A stretch of DNA of 64,000 nt from Gemmatimonas sp. (GCA_025361705.1 JANYJW010000056.1:45359-109358), one strand, 5' to 3'; positions 25,034-33,486 are shown, counted from the first letter of the stretch. Numbers and translations: made by a program. The notes: a model not told the origin generated them from the letters alone.

Positions 25034-25097
25034 GACGGGAGACGGGAGACGGGAGACGAGAGATGGCAGACTACGGCAGCAGATGGCAGATGGCAGA
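25034..25097. repeat. Mixed heptad repeats between pdhB and pdhC
   Basis: GACGGGA three times and GACGAGA once (25034-25061), then TGGCAGA at 25064-25070, a 13-base interruption, and TGGCAGA twice (25084-25097). The repeats fill the 70-base gap inside the pdh operon, ending next to the pdhB stop. Confidence 0.85.
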
Positions 25098-25100
25098 CCA

Positions 25101-26081
25101 CTAGGTGCGGTACATCACCTGTTTCACTGCCGCGATCGTCTTGGCGACGTCGGGCTTGGCGATCTTCTCAAGGCCCTTGGCATACGGCATGGGGACATCG
25201 GCCTGGTGCACGCGCAGGACGGGGGCATCGAGATGATCGAAGCACTCGCGCTGGATGTAGTCCACCACCTGCGCGCCGATGCCACACACCTCCCACCCTT
25301 CCTCGAGCACCACGGCGCGCTGCGTCTTGCGCACCGACTCGTAGATGGCCTCAACGTCCATCGGCCGGATGGTCAGCAGGTCAATGACGTCGATGTGGAT
25401 GTCTTCCTTGGCCAGCAGGTCCGCCACCTGCATGGCGACGAGCGCCATCTTGCCGCTGGTGATGATGGAGCAGTCGGTCCCCGTGCGCTTGCGGTCGGCC
25501 TTGCCCAGCGGAATCAGGTACTCGTGGTCGGGCACCTCGCCCTTGGTGTTGTAGAGCATTTCGCCCTCGAGCACCACCACCGGGTTGTCGTCGCGGATCG
25601 CACTCTTGAGCAGCCCCTTGGCGTCGTACGGCGTGCCCGGCGACACGACCTTGATGCCCGGGATGTGCGCCAGCCAGCTTTCAAAGGCCTGCGAGTGCTG
25701 CGCGCCCAGCTGCAGTGCGGCGCCGTTGGGCCCGCGGAAGACGATGGGCACATTGAACTGGCCGCCCGACATGTAGAGCATCTTGGCCGCCGAGTTCACC
25801 ACCTGATCGATGGCGAGCAGGGCGAAGTTCCAGGTCATGAACTCGATGACGGGGCGCAGGCCGGCCATGGCCGAGCCGACGCCGATGCCGGCAAAACCGA
25901 GCTCGGCGATGGGACTGTCGACGACGCGGTTCTCGCCGAACTCCTCGAGCAGTCCTTTGGTGACCTTGTACGCGCCGTTATAGACGCCGACTTCCTCGCC
26001 CATGATGTAGACGCGGTCGTCGCGGGCCATTTCTTCGCGCAGCGCCTGATTGAGGGCTTCGCGGTAGGTAATGATGGGCAT
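25101..26081 (-). CDS. pdhB: Pyruvate dehydrogenase E1 beta subunit
   Basis: 326 residues from ATG 26081, five bases after the pdhA stop. Transketolase-like pyrimidine-binding half of the E1 heterotetramer that decarboxylates pyruvate with thiamine diphosphate and acetylates the lipoyl arm of PdhC. Motifs: ITYREALNQALREEMARD, MGEEVGVYNGAYKVTKGL (with the Glu that activates thiamine), VVDSPIAELGFAGIGVGSAMAG, and a C-terminal domain starting DIHIDVIDLLTIRPMD. Could in principle act on branched-chain oxoacids, but with lipA, pdhC and lpdA in the same operon pyruvate is the likely substrate. Confidence 0.95.
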   Translation of the reverse strand: MPIITYREALNQALREEMARDDRVYIMGEEVGVYNGAYKVTKGLLEEFGENRVVDSPIAELGFAGIGVGSAMAGLRPVIEFMTWNFALLAIDQVVNSAAKMLYMSGGQFNVPIVFRGPNGAALQLGAQHSQAFESWLAHIPGIKVVSPGTPYDAKGLLKSAIRDDNPVVVLEGEMLYNTKGEVPDHEYLIPLGKADRKRTGTDCSIITSGKMALVAMQVADLLAKEDIHIDVIDLLTIRPMDVEAIYESVRKTQRAVVLEEGWEVCGIGAQVVDYIQRECFDHLDAPVLRVHQADVPMPYAKGLEKIAKPDVAKTIAAVKQVMYRT

Positions 26082-26085
26082 CGGG

Positions 26086-27120
26086 TCAGCTCGTCGTGTC
26101 TACAAGGACGTCTTCATACAGCGCCGCCGGCGGAGGCTCCGGACTGGCGTCCGCAAAGTCCCACGCGTCCTGCACCGTGGCGGCCACCTCGGCTTCCAGC
26201 GCCTCCCACTCGGCGACGGTCATCGTGCTGGCGAGGACCATCGCGTCGCGCAGGGAGAAGATCGGGTCGTACGACTGGTACTCGTCGAGCTCGTCCTTGC
26301 TGCGGTACGTGCCGCTGACCGCGTCGGACATCGAGTGGCCGCGGAAGCGGTAGGTGCGCACCTCGAGCAGCGATGGCCGCGATTCGGTGCGCGCCCGCGC
26401 GATGGCCCTGGCCGCCGCCTCGCATACCGCGTGCACATCCATGCCGTCGACGACGATGCCGTCCATGCCCGTGTAGCCGTCAGCGCGGCGGGACAGGTCG
26501 TCCACGGCCGCCGCCTTCTCGACGGGCGTCCCCATGCCGTAGCGGTTGTTCTCGATGACGAAGAGCACGGGCAGTTTCCACAGGGCGGCCATGTTGAGCG
26601 CCTCGTGGAACGCACCGATGTTCACCACCGAGTCGCCCATGAAGCAGACGATCACCTGGTCGCCGCCCCGGTACTTGATGGCGAAGCCGACACCGGCGGC
26701 CAGCGGCACGTGCGACCCGACGATGCCGTGCCCGCCGAGGAAGTTCGTGTGGCGGTCGAACATGTGCATCGACCCGCCCTTGCCGCGTGAGCAGCCGTCG
26801 ATGCGGCCGAACAGCTCGGCCATCACCGCGCGGGGCGCGACGCCGCGCACGAGCGCCTGCCCGTGGTCGCGGTATGTGCCGATCACGTAATCGTCGGGAC
26901 GCAGCTGGGCGATGATGCCCGTGGAGACGGCTTCCTGCCCGATGTAGAGGTGGCAGAAGCCGCCGATCTTACCCAGGGCGTAGGCCTCGCCGACCTTCTC
27001 CTCGAAGCGGCGCTGGAGGAGCATCGACTGCAGCAGCTCGCGGTCGAGGGCCGGGTCGCCGACGGTGCGCACTGCGACGGGCTCGCACTTGATGCTGGTC
27101 TTCTTCTTGGTGGTGGCCAT
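26086..27120 (-). CDS. pdhA: Pyruvate dehydrogenase E1 alpha subunit
   Basis: 344 residues from ATG 27120. Thiamine diphosphate-binding half of E1. Recognisable features are RRFEEKVGEAYALGKIGGFCHLY near the N-terminus, GGSMHMFD, the diphosphate/Mg site FMGDSVVNIGAFHEALNMA with ENNRYGMGTP, and the phosphorylation-loop-like segment YRFRGHSMSDAVSGTYRSKDE. The short lysine-rich N-terminus (ATTKKKTS) is probably disordered. Gene order lipA-pdhA-pdhB-pdhC-lpdA puts lipoyl synthesis directly upstream of its main target. Confidence 0.96.
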   Translation of the reverse strand: MATTKKKTSIKCEPVAVRTVGDPALDRELLQSMLLQRRFEEKVGEAYALGKIGGFCHLYIGQEAVSTGIIAQLRPDDYVIGTYRDHGQALVRGVAPRAVMAELFGRIDGCSRGKGGSMHMFDRHTNFLGGHGIVGSHVPLAAGVGFAIKYRGGDQVIVCFMGDSVVNIGAFHEALNMAALWKLPVLFVIENNRYGMGTPVEKAAAVDDLSRRADGYTGMDGIVVDGMDVHAVCEAAARAIARARTESRPSLLEVRTYRFRGHSMSDAVSGTYRSKDELDEYQSYDPIFSLRDAMVLASTMTVAEWEALEAEVAATVQDAWDFADASPEPPPAALYEDVLVDTTS

Positions 27121-27134
27121 GTCGATGGGGGTGA

Positions 27135-28043
27135 TCAGACGCCTGCCGCCTGGACCTGCTCCCAGGCGTGATAGCTCGAGCGGACCAAGGGGGCCGACTC
27201 AACGTGCTTGAAGCCCATGGCCATGCCCTGCTCGTAGAACCAGTGGAACTCCTCCGGGGTGACGTACCGGTCGAGGCCGATGTGGTCGTTGGAGGGACGC
27301 AGGTACTGGCCGATGGTGAGAATATCGACCTCTACGGCACGCAACTCGCGCATGACCAGCGCGATTTCCTCGTTGGTCTCGCCCATGCCGACGATGATGC
27401 CCGACTTGGTGGGGATGGCCGGCGCGATGCGCTTGGCCGTGCGGAAGATCTCCAGCACACGCTCGTAGCGGCCGCCCGGGCGCGCCTTCTTGTACAGGCG
27501 CGGCACCGTTTCGGTATTGTGGTTGTAGATGTCGGGGCCGGCCTCGAGGACCGTCCGGATGGAGTCCTCGTTGCCCTGAAAGTCGGGGACGAGCACCTCG
27601 ACGGAGGTGGCCGAGTTGTCGGCCTTAATCAGCCGCACCGTTTCGGCGAAGGCCCACGCACCAAAGTCCGGCAGGTCGTCGCGATCGACCGAAGTGAGCA
27701 CCACATGGCGCAGGCTCATCTTCCGCGCCGCCTCGGCCACGCGCGCCGGCTCCGCCGCGTCGAATTTGGGCGGTCGGCCGTGTGCCACGGCACAATAGGC
27801 GCAGTTCCGCGTGCAGACGTCGCCCAGGATCATGAAGGTGGCGGTGCCGTGCTGCCAGCACTCGCCCACATTGGGGCAGTGCGCTTCCTCGCAGACTGTG
27901 TTGAGCTTGAGGTCGCGCATGAGGTTCTTGAGGTGGAGGTAGTTTCCTCCACCGGGTGCCTTGACCTTCAACCAGGACGGCTTGCGCTCGGGCAACGGCT
28001 CGGCGCGGTGACGTCCCATGATCTGGTACAGATGCTCGCTCAT
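27135..28043 (-). CDS. lipA: Lipoyl synthase
   Basis: 302 residues from ATG 28043. Radical SAM enzyme that inserts two sulfurs into octanoyl groups on PdhC, GcvH and related proteins. The auxiliary [4Fe-4S] cluster cysteines are C51, C56 and C62 (CEEAHCPNVGEC); the radical SAM cluster is C77, C81, C84 (CTRNCAYC); and the C-terminal RSSYHA motif with the cluster-binding Ser is at 288-293. The family is complete. It is first in the pyruvate dehydrogenase operon, 14 bases before pdhA. An AT-rich region at 28110-28190 lies upstream and may hold the promoter. Confidence 0.97.
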   Translation of the reverse strand: MSEHLYQIMGRHRAEPLPERKPSWLKVKAPGGGNYLHLKNLMRDLKLNTVCEEAHCPNVGECWQHGTATFMILGDVCTRNCAYCAVAHGRPPKFDAAEPARVAEAARKMSLRHVVLTSVDRDDLPDFGAWAFAETVRLIKADNSATSVEVLVPDFQGNEDSIRTVLEAGPDIYNHNTETVPRLYKKARPGGRYERVLEIFRTAKRIAPAIPTKSGIIVGMGETNEEIALVMRELRAVEVDILTIGQYLRPSNDHIGLDRYVTPEEFHWFYEQGMAMGFKHVESAPLVRSSYHAWEQVQAAGV

Positions 28044-28109
28044 CAGCCGGTCGGGGCGAGGAGGGGGTCGCGCGGCGAATTCCGCGGCGGGAAGGTGAAC
28101 CTAGCAGTG

Positions 28110-28190
28110 TTCCGTGGTAGATTCCAGAGACAATAACCTGTAAAAAGCAAAATAACGGTTACTGTTTACTGGGCTTTTTCGTGTCATTAA
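28110..28190. promoter_or_regulatory. AT-rich divergent intergenic island
   Basis: This stretch is far more AT-rich than its surroundings and lies between the divergent lipA and small membrane protein genes. It contains an AAAAAGC/GCTTTTT inverted pair (28142-28148, 28173-28179) and, on the minus strand, two CAGTAAM heptads. Candidate boxes: TTTACT with TAAGAA 17 bases later on the plus strand (28165-28193), and TTTACA with a weak -10 on the minus strand. Position suggests promoters for both genes; the exact boxes are uncertain. Confidence 0.4.
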
Positions 28191-28265
28191 GAACGCCGGG
28201 CCAGGGCGCCGAAACCTGCGGCCCGGCTCGCTCGTATGGGGAAGAGCACTCGCACCGAGGTCACC

Positions 28266-28481
28266 ATGCTGCGCACCATATTCGGAATCGGCGCCATCGC
28301 CTTGCTGGGTCTCTTTGCCCTCAAGATCGCGTTTGGCCTTTTCGGCGTCCTCTTCGGGATCTTCTTCGTCCTGCTCGGGTGGGCGGTGCGCATCGCGATC
28401 GTCGGCGCGGTCATCTACTTCGTGATCCGTCTCTTCATGCCAGAGACCGCGAAGAAGATCGAGGAGCGGTTCAACAGCTAG
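28266..28481 (+). CDS. Small two-helix membrane protein
   Basis: 71 residues from ATG 28266, chosen because GAGG (28257-28260) is 5 bases upstream; ATG 28236 would add ten polar residues. Two hydrophobic stretches (about 4-38 and 41-57) are rich in Gly/Phe/Leu/Ile, followed by a charged tail ETAKKIEERFNS. No family recognised. The tail could be an amphipathic helix at the cytoplasmic face. A heptad repeat and then a strong terminator follow immediately. Confidence 0.6.
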   Translation: MLRTIFGIGAIALLGLFALKIAFGLFGVLFGIFFVLLGWAVRIAIVGAVIYFVIRLFMPETAKKIEERFNS

Positions 28482-28486
28482 GTGGT

Positions 28487-28563
28487 TGGCGGATAGCGGA
28501 TGGCGGATGGCGGATGGCGGATGGCGGATGGCGGATGGCGGATGGCAGATGGCGGATGGCAGA
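28487..28563. repeat. Tandem 7-bp repeat TGGCGGA/TGGCAGA, 11 copies
   Basis: Eleven heptads in register: TGGCGGA, TAGCGGA, six TGGCGGA, TGGCAGA, TGGCGGA, TGGCAGA. The array begins 5 bases after the stop at 28481 and ends one base before the terminator stem at 28565. Confidence 0.95.
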
Positions 28564-28564
28564 T

Positions 28565-28592
28565 GGGCGCGATCCAGTGGATCGCGCCCTTT
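28565..28592 (+). terminator. Rho-independent terminator
   Basis: Perfect 12-bp inverted repeat (28565-28576 with 28578-28589) with a minimal loop, then TTT. It directly follows the heptad array and precedes the convergent gene ending at 28627. Confidence 0.85.
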
Positions 28593-28626
28593 CTATGCTC
28601 CCGCACTCCGCAACCACCCCGCCCAC

Positions 28627-29580
28627 TTATCCCAGCGCCTCGACAACCGCCCACGCCAACAGCGGCAGCATGATCTCATGGTGCCCTGTCAGTTCATAGC
28701 CCGCTCCGCCCGCCAGCACCGGCCGCTGCACCACGTTGACGCGCGGCCGGTAATGGCGCTGCATGTCGATGTCGCACGTGGTGAAGTTCGTCGGCCGTCC
28801 GCCGGTGAGATTGCGCGCCACTGTGAGGGCCTTGAGGAAGACCTCGGGCATGATCACGGCGCTGCCGCAGTTCAGCACCACGCCGCCGTCATGCAGCTGC
28901 TCGACGCTTGCCGCCAGCCGCCGGAAGTCGCGATGGCTGGTGTCACCGATGGCCGCGCCGCTGGCCGCGGGATGCTGGTGGATGATCTCGCCGCCAAGCG
29001 CGGCATGAACGGTGACGCCTGCGCCGAGCCGGTGCGCCTGCAGCACGATGCTGAGTTCGGGGTGCGCAAGCGCGGGTTCGCTCTCGAGCGCGCGGGCGAC
29101 GCTCTCGCCCATGCCCCATCCGGCGGCCATTCCCGCCACGAACGCTTCGTTCAGTCCGCGGCCCGTTTCCTCGGCCATGCCAAAGGTGCCATCGCGCAGG
29201 CCGGCAGCCACGTCTTCGCTCGTGGCGCCACAGCGGGCGATCTCGAAGTCGTGGATGGCGGCCGATCCGTTCATCGCGATGTCGGTGACGATGCCGCGCC
29301 GCATCAGCGCGATGAGCAGCGGGCCGGTGCCGGTCTTCACCACGTGCCCACCGAGCATCACGATGACGGCGCGCTTGGCGCGGTGCGCCTGCACGACGGC
29401 GTCGACCACGCGGCGGAAGTCGGCAGCCTTGAGGACGTCGGGGAGCGAGCGCACGAATGCTGCGAACGAGCGGTCATCGCCCGGTGGCACCGCGAACTCG
29501 CTGGCACTCACCTTGTTGGGGCGCCCGGCCACGGGAATGGTGCGCACCTTCGACAGGTCGGCTTCGCGGGGCGTGCTCAC
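28627..29580 (-). CDS. Conserved protein, possible deoxyhypusine synthase-like fold
   Basis: 317 residues from GTG 29580, overlapping the upstream gene as GTGA. The sequence alternates strand and helix in a Rossmann-like manner: AVIVMLGGHVVKTGTGPLL, VTDIAMNGSAAIHDFEIA, then DGTFGMAEETG and late VVLNCGSAVIMPEVFLKAL. The order of Gly-rich turns is reminiscent of NAD-dependent deoxyhypusine synthase-like proteins, but I cannot point to the catalytic Lys of that family, so this is a weak structural guess. It is the last gene of a six-gene operon that includes two glycosyltransferases. Confidence 0.5.
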   Translation of the reverse strand: MSTPREADLSKVRTIPVAGRPNKVSASEFAVPPGDDRSFAAFVRSLPDVLKAADFRRVVDAVVQAHRAKRAVIVMLGGHVVKTGTGPLLIALMRRGIVTDIAMNGSAAIHDFEIARCGATSEDVAAGLRDGTFGMAEETGRGLNEAFVAGMAAGWGMGESVARALESEPALAHPELSIVLQAHRLGAGVTVHAALGGEIIHQHPAASGAAIGDTSHRDFRRLAASVEQLHDGGVVLNCGSAVIMPEVFLKALTVARNLTGGRPTNFTTCDIDMQRHYRPRVNVVQRPVLAGGAGYELTGHHEIMLPLLAWAVVEALG

Positions 29581-30359
29581 TTGGAGCCCTCCGGGACGGC
29601 GGGAACGAACAGCGTGCGCAGATACAGGTTCAGCGATCCGAACGGCAGCTTGGACTTCATCTGCACCATGATGCGCCGCGGGTCGTCGGTCAGCCAGATC
29701 TCGGCCTGGCCGTTCTCCGAGAAGATGCCCTTGGTCTTGATGATGGGCTGCAGCACGATGCAGTCGAACGTGCCGGCCGGCACGCGCACCTGCTCGCGGC
29801 GCAACACACGGATCTTCACCGGATTGCGGTCGGGAATGAAATACCGGTTGAACTCATACGTCTGGCCAATGATGAGCGGCACGGTGCGGATGAAATACAG
29901 GAACGAGCCGTCGTCGAGCGGCTGGCTGACCGACGGGCGCTCGGGCTTGCCGAGCTGGATGTACGTGGCGCGTTCGGGGAAGATGTCGAACGTCTTCTGG
30001 CGGTCGCGGCCGATTTCGCTGAAGTCCTGCGCAAAGCGGAGCGACGACAGGGTGGCGGTGTCGATCCACGACTCGAGGACGTCATCGACCCGGAGGGCGA
30101 GGTAGCCGCCATGCACCGAGAACCTGGCGTGCCATGAGGGCCGGCCGCGCATGGACTCGATGCCGACCACGGTCATCTCGCCGGAGCCCGCCCGGATGAA
30201 GCCGAATTTCACGTCGTAGCCAAAGCGCTCCCCCACGGTCCAGGGAACGCCGGGCGCCTTCGCGGCCGTTGCGCCGTCCTGGGCACCGAGTGGCAGGACG
30301 GGGAGTGCGGCGCCGAGCCACGCGAGGGCGCCGAGGAGCGCGCGCGCGGCGCGGATCAC
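29577..30359 (-). CDS. DUF3108 family exported protein
   Basis: 260 residues from GTG 30359, which overlaps the upstream stop as GTGA; a longer frame to 30398 would intrude into the glycosyltransferase gene. A signal peptide ends near PLGAQ. The mature part follows DUF3108: PWTVGERFGYDVKFGFIRAGSGEM at the front, FSVHGGYLALRVDDVLESWID, a central FLYFIRTVPLIIGQTYEFNRYF, and a final AEIWLTDDPRRIMVQMKSKLPFG. The predicted product is a periplasmic lipocalin-like beta sheet protein. DUF3108 function is unknown to me; genes for it are often near envelope or lipid genes. Confidence 0.85.
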   Translation of the reverse strand: MIRAARALLGALAWLGAALPVLPLGAQDGATAAKAPGVPWTVGERFGYDVKFGFIRAGSGEMTVVGIESMRGRPSWHARFSVHGGYLALRVDDVLESWIDTATLSSLRFAQDFSEIGRDRQKTFDIFPERATYIQLGKPERPSVSQPLDDGSFLYFIRTVPLIIGQTYEFNRYFIPDRNPVKIRVLRREQVRVPAGTFDCIVLQPIIKTKGIFSENGQAEIWLTDDPRRIMVQMKSKLPFGSLNLYLRTLFVPAVPEGSK

Positions 30360-31120
30360 GCCGAGGCGGTGACGGCGCGTCGCTTGCGCGCCGCCCATCC
30401 GGCGCGAAGGATCGCCTTGAGGTCAGGCCACACTTGCACCCGCGTGGGTCGCGGCCGGATATCGTACCGCGGCTCGACGGGCAGCGCCTCCACGCGGCGT
30501 GCCAACGCGGCCGCGCGGCGCAGGAGTTCGAGATTGGCCACGCGCACCGGGCCGTTGGTGACGGGGTCGGTGCCGGCGGCGCGCACGAGGTCGCGCACGA
30601 CGGTAATGCGGAACAGGCGGTATGTGCTGAACGGGTCGTTCACGCCCGGCACCGAGAGCTGCGCGCGCACCAGCCAGAGTCGCGCGGCGCGGCGCGCCCA
30701 CGTGCCCAGTCGGCGCACGGCGTCGGGGGCCGACGGTGCCGGCGCCGCTTCGGCGACCACGACATCGGCGCCGCCTTCGAAGCGCTTGATGAGCTCGGGG
30801 AGCTGCTCGGGCTGGTCGGTGAAATCGCCCTGCATCAGCACCACGGCGTCGCGCCGCGGGTACTTGGTGCGCTGCGCCGCGGCGCGAAAGAGGGCGTCCA
30901 CCGCGCCAGCATACCCGATCTGCCGCTCGCCGCGAATGACGGTGAGCGGGAGCACCTTGTGGTAGGGCTCCAGGACGGCGGTCGTCTCATCGGTGCTCGC
31001 ATCGTCGTAGACGATGATCTCGTACTCGCGCGAGAAGTCCCGGAAGACCTTCTTGATGCGCCAGAGGAGCACGCCGACCGTGGGCGCCTCGTTGTGCGAC
31101 GGAATGCAGATGTAGAGCAA
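30356..31120 (-). CDS. Family 2 glycosyltransferase
   Basis: 254 residues; the only suitable start is TTG 31120, in front of MLYICIPSHNEAPTVG, the classical GT2 opening. Nucleotide-sugar binding residues appear in IIVYDDASTDET and the metal-site region VVLMQGDFTDQPEQLPEL. The C-terminal third is basic (AARKRRAVTASA) and lacks membrane helices, so it is unlike long processive synthases; it may transfer a sugar to a lipid carrier or envelope glycan. A TACTAT -10-like box lies at 31159-31164. Downstream genes overlap by 4 bases each. Confidence 0.88.
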   Translation of the reverse strand: MLYICIPSHNEAPTVGVLLWRIKKVFRDFSREYEIIVYDDASTDETTAVLEPYHKVLPLTVIRGERQIGYAGAVDALFRAAAQRTKYPRRDAVVLMQGDFTDQPEQLPELIKRFEGGADVVVAEAAPAPSAPDAVRRLGTWARRAARLWLVRAQLSVPGVNDPFSTYRLFRITVVRDLVRAAGTDPVTNGPVRVANLELLRRAAALARRVEALPVEPRYDIRPRPTRVQVWPDLKAILRAGWAARKRRAVTASA

Positions 31121-31185
31121 GGGCGTGGGGGAGGGCCGATGGTGAGGTGCAACCCCGAATAGTACCGGACCGGCGGGGCGGGCGT

Positions 31186-32259
31186 CTACGGGGCGCTTGC
31201 CCCGCTGGCCGACGACGCGGCCAGCACCCTCTGGTACACCGCCGCCGTGCCCTCGACCATGAAGTCGACACCGAATTGGGCGGCGCGGGCGCGACCGCCG
31301 TCGGCCAGGCGGCGCCTGAGCGTGCCGTCCGTGGCCATGCGCGTCACCTCGCGGGCGAAGGCCGCGGTGTCGCCCGGCGGGACGAGCAGCCCGGACAGGC
31401 CTGGTTCGACAAGTTCTGCGAGTCCGCCCGTGGCGAACGCGACCGGCGGGATCCCAAGCGCCATCGCGTCGATGACCGCCGTGCCGAGCCCCTCGGCGGC
31501 CGACGGATGCCAGAGCATGTCGAGACCCGCCACGGCATCATGGATGGCGTCGACGAAGCCGGCGCGATACGCGTGCATGCCGCCGAACTCGCTGGCGCCA
31601 ACGGCCGTGCCGCCCAGCAGGACGAGGCGCAGGCGGTCGCGCACGTCCGTCGGGAGTGCGTGCGCGATGTCGTGGAGCAGGGCGACGCCCTTTTCGGCGG
31701 TCATCGCGCCCACCACGCCGCACAGCAGCGTGTCGGTCGGCCAGCCGGCTTCGCGCCGCCAGTCGCGCGGCGCGACGGGCGCAGGCGTGGGAACGCCGGA
31801 GTACACCACGGTACACCGCCCAGCGGACACTCCGCCGTGTTCCAGGGAATCCTGGACGGCGTGGCTGATGGCGATGAAGTGCGCGACGCGGGTGCCGTAC
31901 TTGAGATAGCCGCGGGGGACAAACGGCACGCGGCGCGTCACGATGAGCGGGACGCCGGCGCCGAGGAGTGCGCCGAGCGCGATGGCGTGGGCCCGCGCAT
32001 CGTGGGCGTGCACGAGGGTGGGGCGCCAGCGCGAGACAAGCCGTCGCACGCGTCGCATGGCGATGAGATCCCAGTCGGCGCGCATGGCGACGGCGGCGCT
32101 GGCCAGACCCACTGTCTTCAGCCGCCCCGCGAGCGGCGAATGCGGGGCCGCGACGACGAGCGGTTCGACACCGCGCTCGCGCTGACCGGCGGCAAGCAGG
32201 AAGACCTGCCGTTGGCCGCCGCGCCAGTGGTGACCGCTATCGAGGTGGAGAATGCGCAC
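31186..32259 (-). CDS. Family 4 (GT-B) glycosyltransferase
   Basis: 357 residues from GTG 32259, three bases after the upstream amidotransferase gene stop. GT-B fold with N-terminal MRILHLDSGHHWRGGQRQVFLL and acceptor-side strands, then the donor domain with GAMTAEKGVALL, and the family signature PSAAEGLGTAVIDAMALGIPPVAFATGGLAE holding the E-x7-E motif. Likely builds a cell-envelope glycan together with the GT2 protein encoded next. The acceptor and sugar cannot be read from the sequence. Confidence 0.92.
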   Translation of the reverse strand: MRILHLDSGHHWRGGQRQVFLLAAGQRERGVEPLVVAAPHSPLAGRLKTVGLASAAVAMRADWDLIAMRRVRRLVSRWRPTLVHAHDARAHAIALGALLGAGVPLIVTRRVPFVPRGYLKYGTRVAHFIAISHAVQDSLEHGGVSAGRCTVVYSGVPTPAPVAPRDWRREAGWPTDTLLCGVVGAMTAEKGVALLHDIAHALPTDVRDRLRLVLLGGTAVGASEFGGMHAYRAGFVDAIHDAVAGLDMLWHPSAAEGLGTAVIDAMALGIPPVAFATGGLAELVEPGLSGLLVPPGDTAAFAREVTRMATDGTLRRRLADGGRARAAQFGVDFMVEGTAAVYQRVLAASSASGASAP

Positions 32260-32262
32260 GCG

Positions 32263-33006
32263 CTAACTATGGCTGCGCAGTGGCACGCCGCATGCCACGG
32301 CGAATGCGGCGAAAATTGCGCGATCCCAGGCGCGTGCGTCGTCGATGAGTTCTTCGGGGTGCCATTGCACGGCGAGCACCCACCAATCGTCCGTTGTTTC
32401 GGCGGCTTCGATGACGCCGTCGGAGGCGAGCGCGGTGGCGCGCAGTGCTGGGGCGAGGCGGTCAACGGCCTGATGATGCATCGAGTTGACGTCGATGGCC
32501 ATGTCCCCGGTTGCGGCGGCGAGGCGGCTGCCTTGGACCACGGTGACATTGTGCACGCGCGTCGTCCGGGCATCGTCGCACGCGTGTGCAATGGTGCTTG
32601 GCCGTTCGGTGGGCAGATCCTGCACGAGCGTGCCGCCCAGCGCGACGTTCAGCAGCTGGATCCCTCGGCAGATGGCGAGAAGCGGGCGGCCTGCGTCGCG
32701 CGCGGCCGCGACCAGCGCCAGTTCGGTGTCGTCGCGTCCCGCGTGTGGTCGCTGCGTGGCGGGATGCGGCCGGGCGCCGTACCGCGTGGCGGCTACGTCC
32801 TCTCCCCCCGAGAGCACCACGCCGGCCACTCCGGCGACGATGGTGCGCGCCTCGTCCAGCGAAAGCGACGGGGGCACGATGACCGGCACGAGTCCCGCGG
32901 CCTGCAGCGCGCGGACGTAGGCGTCATTGAGGCGCACGCGCGTGGGATGGCCGGGGCCCTCCGGCGGCGCGGAGCTGGCTGAGAGCGCGACGAGACGTGA
33001 CGGCAT
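32263..33006 (-). CDS. Class I glutamine amidotransferase-like hydrolase (C26, PuuD-like)
   Basis: 247 residues from ATG 33006. Nucleophile C113 in AICRGIQLLN, with H216 and E218 in VQWHPEE, complete the catalytic triad of the C26 gamma-glutamyl hydrolase family. The opening (RLVALSASS) and the GGEDVAATRYG turn also match gamma-glutamyl-GABA hydrolase-type proteins, which release glutamate from gamma-glutamyl compounds. No amidotransferase synthase partner is encoded nearby. It is second in the six-gene minus-strand operon. Confidence 0.9.
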   Translation of the reverse strand: MPSRLVALSASSAPPEGPGHPTRVRLNDAYVRALQAAGLVPVIVPPSLSLDEARTIVAGVAGVVLSGGEDVAATRYGARPHPATQRPHAGRDDTELALVAAARDAGRPLLAICRGIQLLNVALGGTLVQDLPTERPSTIAHACDDARTTRVHNVTVVQGSRLAAATGDMAIDVNSMHHQAVDRLAPALRATALASDGVIEAAETTDDWWVLAVQWHPEELIDDARAWDRAIFAAFAVACGVPLRSHS

Positions 33007-33022
33007 GCCCGAAAGCTACACC

Positions 33023-33355
33023 CTACGCGGCACCTTCCTCCATCGACTTCAGCATTTCGGCCTCGGCCTCGGCTTCCTTCTTCTTGTGGAATGCCGCGAG
33101 TTCGTCCGAGAGCGCCTTCTTGGCCTGGCCGAGGGTCAGGTCACAGACATTGCGCCGGTGCGTGGCGACGTCGACGCCGTCTGGTGGCGGGAGCAAGAGC
33201 AGCAGTTCGAAGACGGAAATGCCGCCACGGGCGGCCAGATGCGCGATGGACAATCCGTGCCCGCGTGCGAGCACATCGGCGAAGGGCGCGACGAGTTCAC
33301 GCGGCACGCTGCCGCCTTCGCGCAACGGAAAGCTGGTGAGGTCGGGACCTGACAT
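33023..33355 (-). CDS. Hypothetical 110-residue protein with charged C-terminal helix
   Basis: ATG 33355 is preferred; 27 further codons upstream would cover the promoter region. Residues 1-60 contain hydrophobic helices (VPRELVAPFADVLARGHG, ISVFELLLLLPPP); residues 75-110 are a Lys/Glu-rich helix (LAAFHKKKEAEAEAEMLKSM) likely to form a coiled coil. I recognise no family. It is the first gene of the operon leading to the amidotransferase-like and glycosyltransferase genes. A weak minus-strand -10 (GATACT, 33416-33421) lies upstream. Confidence 0.55.
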   Translation of the reverse strand: MSGPDLTSFPLREGGSVPRELVAPFADVLARGHGLSIAHLAARGGISVFELLLLLPPPDGVDVATHRRNVCDLTLGQAKKALSDELAAFHKKKEAEAEAEMLKSMEEGAA

Positions 33356-33480
33356 TGACGCCTTGGAACGCAGCGGACAGCAGCGCCGAGTCGCAGTCGC
33401 GCCCGGCACCTGAGAGTATCGGTCGATCACACGCAAAGGTGACCCCCGCGCGCGGTCTCGGAATCATGTCCGCCCCCGTG

Positions 33481-33486
33481 TATTCT
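33481..33486 (+). promoter_or_regulatory. -10-like TATTCT five bases before the methyltransferase ATG
   Basis: TATTCT ends 5 bases before ATG 33492, the spacing expected for a leaderless transcript. No Shine-Dalgarno sequence is present, and no clear -35. Confidence 0.45.
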
